Under the pieces are notes generated by a model. The model was not told the origin of the DNA, made no database searches, and saw only the letters and a program-made list of their open reading frames with translations. A stretch of DNA of 64,000 nucleotides from contig VZRS01000313.1 in NCBI GenBank assembly GCA_013398055.1, positions 401,055-465,054 on the forward strand. The letters run 5' to 3'. Both the position numbers and the translations under genes were made by a program. This DNA is from Ifrita kowaldi. Lineage: Eukaryota; Chordata; Aves; Passeriformes; Cinclosomatidae. Shown one piece after another: positions 54,001-64,000 of this stretch (position 1 is its first letter; every line of letters begins with the position of its first letter).

Positions 54001-54300
54001 ACCACCGTCCGCTGGATCCAAACGGGCAAAAAACATGATGTGCCTTCCTCCAAACACCCTGTAGTGTCTTGGGCAGCAGCATGCAGAGGGTGCTCTGAAG
54101 GAGACAACGAGCCCCTTTTCGCTGCTGCCATATGCGCTCCAGCACCACGTGAAGCGCGGCAGCCCCAGAGCCCGCAGGAGCGCGCTGTGGCTAATGGACG
54201 CATTAACGGGAGGCCGTGTTTGCTGGAATATGGGCAGACAGACGGCGTGCTGCAACGACACATTCTCTTAAACACATCGCTTCCCTATTTCCTACCTTCG
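54001..54300. promoter_or_regulatory. Small orphan CpG island
   Basis: A hand count gives 20 CpG in these 300 bases, with 92 C and 80 G: about 57% GC and an observed/expected CpG ratio near 0.8. This passes the classical island thresholds (over 200 bases, over 50% GC, ratio over 0.6) and stands out sharply from the CpG-poor flanks. Overlapping open frames on both strands here (about 113-135 codons) match no protein I know and are expected when GC is high. Birds often have CpG islands at promoters, but no TATA box, exon or known gene is visible, so a promoter of an unannotated transcript, an enhancer or a GC-rich exon are all possible. Confidence 0.7.
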
Positions 54301-56715
54301 GCAACTTAGAAAATGGGACTTCATTAATGTTATTCTAGACAAAGAGCGGCAGAGAAATGTAACGTTAAAAAAAAGCCTGTATTTTTAAATTGAGAGAGAC
54401 CAATTACAGAAGCTATAAACACTTTAATCATTTCTCTGAACATGTGGAAATACATACATTGGGAACCTTTTTCATAGGAAATGCTGAAATCCTTTTCTTA
54501 ATGGCACATTTTCTTAATGGCTTTACAGTTTCTCAGTTCATTTCAAAGGGCTGTTATTTGTTATGTGGACATAAGTTTAGATTATGGTTTAGAATGCTGA
54601 GAGATGTTTGAAAGAATTATCTTGTGCATGGTGGCAGCTACTTTTGCGTTGCCTTCTGTTCTTGCTTTGAGATATATGGGGGCGGAGATACAAGGGGGTG
54701 GAATGCCTGTGTGCTAAATATTCCTCATAAAAATGTGGGGTGAAATCCTGTCCCAAGTCAAATCAAGAACATGTCTGGTATTTCTTCAACTTCCAGATTT
54801 TATCCAGGTATTTTACTTTATTAAGTACTAAAATAAAGTTTATTAAGAAGAATGTATCTATTATTTGCAAGTAGTTATTTTTACCTTATGCTATGAATCT
54901 TTGATCTTTGGGGGCATAACGATGGTATGTGCAAGACTGAAAGAAAAAATAAAGAACAAAAATGTGTTGTATGAAAAGAAGTCATGACAGGGGCATTGCA
55001 GAAGATGAAGTCAGAAAATTACAAAACACTGATAATTTCTGGAAACAGAATACTCTTTCTAAAAGATTAAATGTGGGTTACATGAATGTCTTAGAATGAT
55101 GTGGAAGTCTTGGATGAAATCCCAGTCCTGTTGAACACAATGGGAATTTTTCTTTTCACTGTAACAAAATCAACTTTTCACGTGCCCCTCACTTTAAAAG
55201 CATGTGGAGGCACACTGGAATTTCTTCTTTGGAAACAAATCTTGTCTGGTTTAGACATTCACACTCCTTTCCTGTCCTGCACTCTGCTCCACGTCTTCCA
55301 GAGCTCCAAGCCCTAGTTCCTTCACTACTCAAGTATCTCACAGAAGGGAATTCTCCCTCTGAGACTGTACATATTCCCCAAACACCTAATTTATACAAAT
55401 TGCATTGAATAACTATCGACACCCCTCTACCTTTGGTAACAGCCCATTCCAGTGACGCTGAGCACTTACACAGACTTGGGAAAGCCTGAATGAGAATTTT
55501 GGGAGGTCCAGAAATAAACCCATGTTAAAATCCTCTTGTCCATATTTAAGACTTGCTGGAAACACTTAAAGTGTTTAGGAATCTTTGGGAAGAAAAAAAG
55601 TAAAAACTGAAACAACAATGGCACATTTGAAAGCTAAATCAGCCTTAGTGTCAGGATTTTCCCTTACTTCAAAGCAAGTAGGGATTGCTAACACAATGCC
55701 CCACAGTGCTCATATGAAGTGAGAACTGCAGCATCATCAGAAGCCTCTGAGCTCAAGTGGGTGCCAGCCTTCACCATCCTCTGTTCTGGTTTCCATTTCA
55801 CTGGAAGAAGAAGGGATGTGATTGCCTGAGAATCCTATTTTTGTAGTTCTCAGCACTTTAAACATAACCTCGAAGACATTACTCCACTGTTACAGATATT
55901 TTGCTTCTCTTTGTTGATATAAAGGAATACTCAGGGTCATTGATCTAATCTCTTCTAGCACAAATTCAGATATTACACTAACACCTCTTCGAAATGACAA
56001 GGCAGGTTTGATATGACCTGTGGGATACATCGTGTGAGGTGTCACCACTTGGTCCAAACCACAGACAGTAGAGTTCATCTGATGTGGACACAAAGCAGTT
56101 AAGAGTTGGGGCTTTTTTCCCCTTAATACTGTGCCTGATTTCACAAACAGTGAAGAGGTTTTTTTGCTGAAACACTAAAATCTGTAACTTTAATATTTTC
56201 CCCCACCACCTCACATACACTGGAAGTCCACCTGGCATTTAGAAGACAGCTGCAGACCCCTCCATATTCCATAACATTGTGGAAGACTATATTCCAATTG
56301 CTTTTTTCGTTTTGATCAAAGTCTCAGATTACCTATTCTACTTGCAGAATACAGCCTTTGCAGGATTTATTCTAAGCAGAGGTAGATGTAAATTGCCTCC
56401 CCATCTGCATCATGGATTGTTGCTTGCCACATGCAGGCTTTCCACATGCCCAGTCAACTCAATTACAGTGTTGACAGGGCAAACATTACCCAAAAATTTT
56501 AGGATAATTCATATAATTTGTGCAATTAATCTGCGGTTTACACAGTGCACAAAAGCGTTGGAATGGTCCCACTTCTTCAAGGATAGCAGATAAATTCCTC
56601 AAATGTCAACCTCTAAAGAACATATTCAAACAATGACGTTGGTCGTTGTCTGTGGAGGTGAAGACTGAGCCTGGAAACCAGATGTCCACCATGATTAACA
56701 CCCAGAGAAAGAGAA
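54301..56715. other. Non-coding stretch, no gene seen
   Basis: AT-rich DNA right of the CpG island. No recognised repeat and no open frame with a recognisable product. Confidence 0.7.
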
Positions 56716-56784
56716 GGTGTGTGTTTGTGTGTGTGTGTGCCTGAGCACGTGTGTGTGTGTGTGGGAGAGAAAGGGAGAGAGAAA
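56716..56784 (+). repeat. (GT)n/(GA)n compound microsatellite
   Basis: Two GT runs separated by a short CCTGAGCAC interruption, followed by a GA-rich stretch. Confidence 0.93.
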
Positions 56785-56819
56785 ACCTTGGAAAGGAAGA
56801 AATCCTCCTGCCTTTTAAC

Positions 56820-56846
56820 AAAAATTAAAAAAAATTAAAAAAAATT
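56820..56846 (+). repeat. A-rich tandem repeat, period 10
   Basis: Three units of an A run followed by TT; the second and third units are 8 A plus TT. Confidence 0.9.
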
Positions 56847-58979
56847 GAGGGTGTGCCTCACATTGAATAAAGTACTCTTAAAATACAGTGAATTTTCCTT
56901 CCTCATTTAGCACAAATGATTCCTATACTTTAATCCCAACTTGTATAGCAAGATATTTCAATGACTTTTCTTAACTGTTTGAAACAAGCTGGGAGGTCTG
57001 CAATATTTCATGTTGTAGTTCTTCCCGATAAATTTGAAGTTGGATTGCACATTGCAGCTGTGGGTTGCACATCTTAACAACTATAACTAGTGCAATATTA
57101 ACTACTTCAAAACAATGTGTAAATGGTGCCTGAAGAGTCAAAAGCTTCCTCTTAGACATTCAGATAGCTTGGGAATCTCTGTGAAAAATTGTGACTGGAG
57201 CAGCATGCAACTCATGGAGAAGTTACAGGGAGTTCTCAACAGTGATTTGATGGATATCACTTGGAGAGAGAAGGGGGTCCAATGGATGTGGGATGGGGGA
57301 AGATTCTCATGCCATCCTGTCCCGGGGCAGCAATACCAGTCATAGTTTCATGCATGAAAGCCTGAGCAAGACAACTGAGCATTAAAAATTCATGCGAACA
57401 CTAATGCCCATTCTCAGTCTGCCTCTCAAAGTTGAGGAGAGCACTTGGCATCTTCCAGGAAATGACCAGCATGACCACATCCACCAGATTCAGCAAATTC
57501 ATGCTTCCTACCTGAGGAATGATGAAGGGTGGAAGGAGCTTTGTGAAAATAAAGGAACACACACCACTCACACAGTAAGATTGAAGCAGTAATTGGACTC
57601 TCAGGAGGGCCTGTAGCTCTGGGACTTCAGTGAACATCTAGAAATGCTGTGCACAGCCCAGAGACAACTTTATCAATACACAAGAGTAGGATACAGAGCT
57701 CCTCATGTCCAAGAAATCTCCATAGCCATCAATAAGATTAGATAGCTTTATTGCTTTCATTATCCAGTGTCAGATTTTCATGCCAGCTGAGGCACAGGTA
57801 AAGAAAGGATTGGCTTGTTTAAGATATAGCGCTCATGTGATTAGCCTTTCCACCCACCCCAGCTCATGATGCCCTATGTACTCATATGACTGTCTTATAG
57901 TACTGCTCATGCACCACAAAACCTGTAATTTATTTCTTCCCCCTAATATCTCTAAAAGGCAGGGAAGTGCCATTACACACATCTCACAAATAAGGAAAAA
58001 AAATCACTGAGAAGCTCAGCAGACAGAATCATCCCAGAAACTCACCCAGGATGAAAGAGGGTGCTAGAGTCCCTCCTAACAGATTAGCCAAGCCTATTTC
58101 TTCTTGACACCTGTGTGTGATTTGCTAATATTCCCAGAAGCACAGATGTTACAGCAGCCTTCCCTCACACCAGTTCGCAAGCATGCTGGGAGGCCCTTCC
58201 ACTTTGAAGGTTTCAGGTCACATTTAGCCTAAATCCATCTTTTTGCAATCAAACAGAGAAACACCTGTCAGTTTTGGGGAGCACACTTCAGCTTTAGGAG
58301 GTGAGGGATACTGAGTAAGGAGAGAAGAACAAAAGAACATCTGCTGGTGCTCGCCCCAGGGCAGGAGATCAAAGATCACCGTTTTTCAAAGGTGGTCATA
58401 CTGTCCAGGAGCATAAAACAAAAGACAAACTGTGATTGATAAGTAGATTCTATCACTCCTCAGACCCCTAACAACAGAGAAAATATTTATTTATGTTTTC
58501 CTATATCTCTTTACATATTGCTTCTTTCCTCTCTCAGCCCGTCTTTTGATTTCAGCTTGCTTATTATTCTTTTTCATTATTGTATTCCTTACATTTTGGA
58601 TTCTGGTTTATGTTCAGATTCTTGTTTTAGTAGAAATGCAACGTCCTGGTGGAATTAAAACCCAAATTGGATTTCAAGTACTGCTTAATTTGAGCTTCAG
58701 TGTCCCAGATGTTGGTTAGGTGCTGTGAACACTGTAAAATCTAATAATACTTTTCACCTAAAAAAGATCCATTAATATAATGCTAGGAATGAGATGTGCT
58801 GAGAGCCAATGGAAGCCAAAAGAAATCTGAGTAAATGTTGCGAAAGTGTTTTTTCTCCCCTCAATTCCCACCCTCTCCCTGGGCTTTAGGTACTGCAGCA
58901 CATGTGGAAGGCCCTTGTAACACTAGGAATTGTTATACAGTTGTGATTTCACAGAACAAAATAAATAGTCCTACCTCCT
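56847..58979. other. Non-coding stretch, no gene seen
   Basis: AT-rich, with no recognised repeat. A 66-codon plus frame (57392-57592) looks mildly protein-like but has no recognisable domain. Confidence 0.65.
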
Positions 58980-59330
58980 CTAATATTTAATCCAGATTTG
59001 TAGTTTCCCAGTGTGCCGCTGTAAAATCACCCAGTGCGGCGGGGTCCTTCGATAGCGCAGGAGTGCCAAGTCTCAAGGTGGCTGAGCTGAGGGTTATGTT
59101 TCAATTTGGCAGTGGAACACCGTTTCCATAGACAAATTAACATTGTTTCATTTCATTTTGACACCATAATGTCTTTTCCATAGACCTGCACTGACATTGT
59201 CGTGAAATCATTGCATCCCAATCAAGTGAATGGGAAATTAGCACCATGACACAAAACATACTGAGAAAGTAACCACAGCTTAGTTTATTTGTCAAACTGA
59301 AATACCTCAGCCACCTTCAAATGCATTTTC
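58980..59330. promoter_or_regulatory. Candidate conserved non-coding element with repeated motif
   Basis: The left end holds a CpG cluster (five CpG at about 59016-59058: TGCCGCTG, TGCGGCGGGG, TTCGATAGCGCAG). The word TTTCCATAGAC occurs twice on the same strand (59123-59133 and 59175-59185), 52 bases apart, around an ACATTGTTTC word that matches the SOX core in reverse. There is no coding frame and no interspersed repeat. I rank this among the better regulatory candidates in the window, though conservation is unseen. Confidence 0.35.
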
Positions 59331-62300
59331 TGAAGCACTAGAAGACTCAAGTGCAGGATTCAACACGAATAAAATATAGCCTGTTAAATATGTTCCTTTC
59401 ATTCAAAATTTAGGAAAGCTGCTGCAAAAAAATGGTTCTTACTGCTGGCTCTGCACATTAGGTCTCATGCCCTTCCTACCTCCCTCTCTTCCTCCCTCTC
59501 TCAGCGCTTCTCTTTGGTGCTTGCATCTGAGCTGAGGGTTTCTAGTTCCAAGGAATCAGTGCAGTGCCTGTATCCCCCAGCTGCCCAATGTGCTCAGTGC
59601 AGTGGGTGCTGGGAAACTTTGCTGTTAGCATTTTGATGGGACTTGAAATGGAAATCATCTGGGGATTTCCATGGCTTGAGCTTGAGGACTTTGGTAAAAA
59701 TGCTACCATTAAGAGCTAAATTTGAAACCACAAAAATCTCTGTTTATATGAGAAACGTCCTGTTTACTTTAACATAGAGAACAAGCAGGAAAGGAAAAAA
59801 AAAAAAAAACAGTAGCCCAAATCACAGATTTCTTAAACTTTTTGCTCTCAGACATATCATAACAATAGAAATCACACCCATCATCTGGTCTAAGCATAAT
59901 AAAGGTGTCACATATCCGATATTCCTCTATGCCAATGATAGGCTAAGTGCTAGAATACCAACATACATAATAATTTTAATTTCTCTTTATCCCATTCATA
60001 CATATAAAATAAGTCAAGGTTGCACAGCAAGCGCCCAAAAATGTCCAAATTTGCCTCTCTCATGTATATCATACACTATTACTCCGCTCTTGGTATCTGT
60101 CACCTTTTTCTTTTGTGCCAGTCCACAGCAGACCTTTCCCAACTCACAGAATCTGCTCTCAGCACGTTTCCCCTCCCAGGCTCTTCCCAGTGCCCCACTG
60201 CTTCCCCCACCTCTGTCTTGCACAACCCATCCATCCCATCTGATGGAGGAAGCATCTCTGCTGCCCTGGGCTCTGCTTCTGTGACATTATCTGGTGAGAG
60301 GACTGGGTGACAGAGAATGGGTTTTATTTTGCCACAATCGTATACTTTGGGCTTTTGGAACCAAAAATGCCTGCACCACTTCCCAAACTCTGAGATTACA
60401 ATCCTGCCAGCAGGACTTTGGTTCAGTAAGGAAAAGCTTTCAGATAAGGGGAAGGCAGTACTTCTAAAAGTAGTGCTAATCTACATCTTGTGTATCAGCT
60501 CACACCTTGTGCTTTCTTTTGAGCTGGTGGGACCATAAACATCAGCATTTAACACTCATTCACCCCGTCCATGGACCCCTGCCAACAAGGTACCCCTGAA
60601 CAGAGTTCAGCCAAGCTGATGCTTGACTTGGACTGTGCCATAATCCTCTCCCTGCAGCCTGGCCCCAGGCACTTTTGCTTGCTTGTACTTGTGGAAAGGG
60701 AAGGAAGAAGCACAAAATGCAGGCAGAAGGTTAAAAAAAAATTAATTTCCACATTCAACAACAAAGCAATTTTGTTTCACTCCTACCACCTCAATCATTT
60801 CGCATATGGAGGAAGTGAGTTAGATTGAGCCAAATTCACTCTTTTAAAAATCATCTAGGCACTGCCTTTCAATTTTCAGTGTCTTTTCCTCTTTGATGTG
60901 TTCATATAGTTTCCACTTACGCTAGGCAAGAATCTCAGATATTCATGAAGAAGCAGCTGGGCCAACTCGCCTGTCACTTCACTCTCTTTCACGCTGCCCT
61001 GACAGCACGAAGCAGATGAACTCTAGTGGGTATCACCCTCTGGAATATTTCTCTTGCCTGATGGGAACCCTCTGTTGTCATCAGGCTGTTGGCCAAAGCA
61101 CTGACTTGGGAGGTGTTTGCCTCTTCCCAGCTGGCATCAAATTACTGCAACAGCCTCTTGGGTCTTCTAGAGTAAGTAGGAGTTCAGGATTAAACTCCTG
61201 CCCTGTTTGTAAAGACTGTATCCAGAATTGCATTTCTCATATTCATCCCACCCCTAGGGTGAGCTCTCAGATGGAACCAGGCAGTGTCACGCTGTGGGAA
61301 TTCATCCATCTGAAATGCCAGCCCTGGGCTCATGGTGCTGCCTGGGTGTCTGGGCAGCTGAGCAGCCCCATACCCAAAAAAGTGAACATGTTCCTCTCAC
61401 TCCAAGCAGAAAGTCATTGAAAGGCAACCTCAGACCTTCTGGAACTGTACTTGCACTCTCAATTGCTTTTGCAGACAGAAACATGGTCTGTACTGGTCTG
61501 TGGACCATTTTACCACTCTGTGGTCTTTTTATGCAGTTCTAAGTGGCCAGAATAGGTGGACAGACCTTGCTCCCAGACCTTGCCCTGAGTGCTGTATGCC
61601 CATTTGTTCAAAGTATTAGGTGGTTAGAGACCAATTAGGGCTCTAACTATAATTTCCAATTCCTTCATTCCTTTACCTTAGCAGTATTACTCTTAGTTAT
61701 ACTATATTCTAACTCTTTTGCATGGAGAATAAACCACAAAAATCCAGTCTGGCAGTTGTGATTGTTTTGAATTGCCTTTCCAGCATTTTTTAGTCTCAAG
61801 TTTATGCTTATTCAAATTCTAGTTAGTCTGTTTATCAAAATCCTATGCAGAAAATATGCTAATTGGCAGAGAAGCCCTTTTTTCAGTGTCGGCTTGCTCA
61901 CACTGGATTCCTTACAAATGGAGCTGCAGTTTATTTTACAGGATACCTCCCAGCCCACAACTTCCTCAGGTATCTGATGCAAACTGAGATGCTGATATCC
62001 TCCTGGGCTCGAGCTGATTGGTGGGGTGAAACCACACTGTGATAAGTGCACTGAAAAGATTACTAAGGAGGAAGCTTCTCAGAACAAGGCTGTAAGTCAT
62101 CACGTTGCTTTTGTTTTAAAAAAGCTAACAACAGAAAGTTGCCACATTAATATAACTCTTCCGAAAATTGGCGCATGTCTGTTCTTCAGGACCTGTGCTG
62201 TTATTGTGTTGTTTGGCTGGTAGCCTGCCTGTGGAGGGCAAGAGAAGGGGAAACAGAGAAAAGCAAAAAAAAAAAAAACAAACCCTAACTTAAGAATCAT

Positions 62301-63936
62301 TTAAAGGCCTGAGATGTGGACAGGTTTGCCAAGAGATATCTTGGAACTGTACAAGGTAAACATGGTCTAAATCACCTGCTTTGGGAAGATAAGTACCACG
62401 AGTTCTCTAAGCTAAATGTACACTGCTGAAATTTGATTGAAAACTTTGCGATGTGAAGACTGAAAATCACAAGAAAGAGGCAGGCAGCGTTTAATCTCCT
62501 GTTGGATGACAATTCAAGATAGACTGATAGAGATACCTGCTGCCTGATAAACCAGTCAATACTGTAGATGGTAGATACTTGCAGGAAACAGACACTGCAA
62601 AGGGGGAAAAAATTCTCAGTATTTTTATATTTTCACCTTGTTCTCAGCTCCCTGCTAAGCAGGATGAGACTTGTATTTTCCTCTGTTAAGTTATTGCACT
62701 TCAAATGCTGTGAGCACCCTAATTTCTTTTCAAGGGCATGTTGTTTAAGGTAGAGTAACATGTGTACAAAATGCATGCATGAAATCCAGGGAATTCTAAA
62801 TGCCTGGAAATCACAGCATGATAGAAACCAAAGGTGACAGATCCAGCTACAATTCTTGTCTTTTACAGAAGAATTATTTGCCAACTAACCTACAACAAAC
62901 AGAGTAGGTTACTTGTTTAGTGCAAGCAGCGGGTCTTTCAAACAAGTTTACCTGGGTGTGAGACCAGAAAGAAAAACATGTGAAGTTTTAAAAAGCATGG
63001 GGAAATCACAGACAAGCAGAAAACACTATTTGCACCTCTCTTTGAAAGGACTTGGACAAGTCGCTCTATACATATTCTCACCACAACACTTCAGGCTTTG
63101 CGCGCACCTATCCTTCGCGTTATGTTTATTACGAGAGCTAAGACAGCAGGCTTTCTAACAGCTCTCTGCTGCTGCTGTCTTACTATGATTTTCCTATCTT
63201 TTAATTAAAAGTATATTTCACAGCCAAGCCAAATGTTTCGTAATAACAAGAAGGAAACGCAGAGAAACAGCAAGGAAAACTTTTGACCTGCTGTGGACTG
63301 AACATACTTCTTCTTGCCATGCAACAGGACTAAATCATCGCACATGTTGCTGATGGACATTCATCATTATTTCTTCCCAAACTGAAGGCATATTTCATTT
63401 TCCTGAAGCCTGGATTTTCTCCAAGTTTTGCAGGGTAATGCTGTTGCCATTGGAGCTTGTTGCTGTGTGTCACCACCTGCTGGCAAACATCAGTTGAGGG
63501 TTTCTGTCTTGATTGCGCAGCTAAAACAGTGTAGACAAGGAATTTTATCTTCCTTGATAGAAACAGATAGGTGGCCACAAACAGAACATATGTTATTTAA
63601 ACAGATTTTTGGTCTTGAGTGCATATATTCAGACCAAGCCTGTTTGTATAACATGCAATCTGGATCCTGCAAACCATTAGTCAAGTAACTAGCTCTTAAT
63701 ACATGAGAAAAGATGCAATTGCATAGAAAAGGTTACCAGTATGGAGAAACGTCCACAGACAAAGATGAGCAGAAAAATAAATAACTGAAACATGTAATAT
63801 ACATGGCAAATGCTGCTGCAATATTTAATTAAAAATAACATCAAGTGAAAACTTAAAATAACCTTCTAGAGACAGTCTCAGGCTTAAATTTCCTGATCTA
63901 TGCTACTTATTTTACAGGTTTAACGACTAGAGTTTG
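59331..63936. other. Non-coding stretch, no gene seen
   Basis: AT-rich DNA with a pyrimidine tract near 59474-59513, A runs at 59795-59809 and 62266-62279, and a small CpG cluster (TTTGCGCGCACC, TTCGCG) near 63098-63119. The 134-codon plus frame at 61016-61420 has no recognisable domain. Confidence 0.65.
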
Positions 63937-64000
63937 GGCTTTTCTCTTTTCTTTCTTTTTCCCCACAGATGTTTTTAAGAAATCAGACCTTTGAATATGA
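63937..64000 (+). other. Strong 3' splice acceptor and possible exon start at window edge
   Basis: A long pyrimidine tract at about 63938-63964 ends in CACAG with AG at 63967-63968, an excellent match to the vertebrate acceptor consensus. The 32 bases after it are open in only one frame, starting at the first exon base (MFLRNQTFEY, then cut by the window end); the other two frames stop within 10 and 32 bases. It may be the first visible exon of a plus-strand gene extending to the right, which would make part of this window its intron. Chance pyrimidine tracts followed by AG are common in introns, so this is only a candidate. Confidence 0.3.

Noticed and set aside
53868..54309. Open frames of 113-135 codons over the CpG island
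   Set aside because: Frames are open on both strands, as expected of GC-rich DNA, and no product is recognised.
1..64000. tRNA, rRNA, snRNA or CRISPR features
   Set aside because: I looked for their conserved words and spaced repeats and saw none; the window is eukaryotic nuclear DNA, so CRISPR is not expected.
1..64000. Endogenous retrovirus or intact LTR element
   Set aside because: No paired long terminal repeats, primer-binding site or retroviral protein words were recognised.

Overview
The window looks like nuclear DNA from a bird or close archosaur relative. It is AT-rich and CpG-poor, repeat-poor by eye, and its only recognisable interspersed repeats are two 3' fragments of CR1 LINEs with the typical 3' end: one on the minus strand at 6298-6690, one on the plus strand at about 26545-26834. 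There are two assembly gaps (6691-7011 and 51640-51774) and one isolated N at 43164. The species and the locus cannot be named from the sequence.

I find no protein-coding gene I can support. The longest gap-free open frames (about 155-158 codons at 31605-32081 minus, 32177-32653 plus and 46666-47133 plus) have no recognisable domain, and 64 kb of six-frame AT-rich DNA can give such lengths by chance. The window is best read as a gene desert or the inside of a very large intron. Two places hint at exons: a strong 3' splice acceptor at the right edge (AG at 63967-63968, followed by an open frame to the window end) and a 130-base open block with splice-like borders on the minus strand at 19055-19184. 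Neither matches a protein I recognise.

Layout: 1-6297 is plain non-coding DNA. 6298-7011 is a CR1 fragment running into a gap. 7740-8180 is a G-rich block with a canonical G-quadruplex motif. 8181-26544 is non-coding, with two adjacent hairpins at 12175-12230 and several stretches that look like regulatory candidates (about 13960-14540, 17900-18490, 22600-22910, 23330-23480, 24410-24700, 25180-25790). 26545-26834 is the second CR1. 26835-40820 is non-coding, with a GC-richer stretch near 31740-32000, a two-copy 30-base repeat at 36050-36109, and an inverted TGACAG pair at 38704-38719. 40820-42470 holds A/C-rich and TA/TG simple repeats. 42471-53990 is non-coding with the second gap. 54001-54300 is a small orphan CpG island. 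54301-64000 is non-coding, with simple repeats at 56716-56846, another regulatory candidate at 58980-59330, and the acceptor at the right edge.

The working picture is a non-coding landscape with scattered candidate enhancers and one candidate CpG-rich promoter or enhancer. Conservation, which would settle most of these calls, cannot be seen from one sequence.
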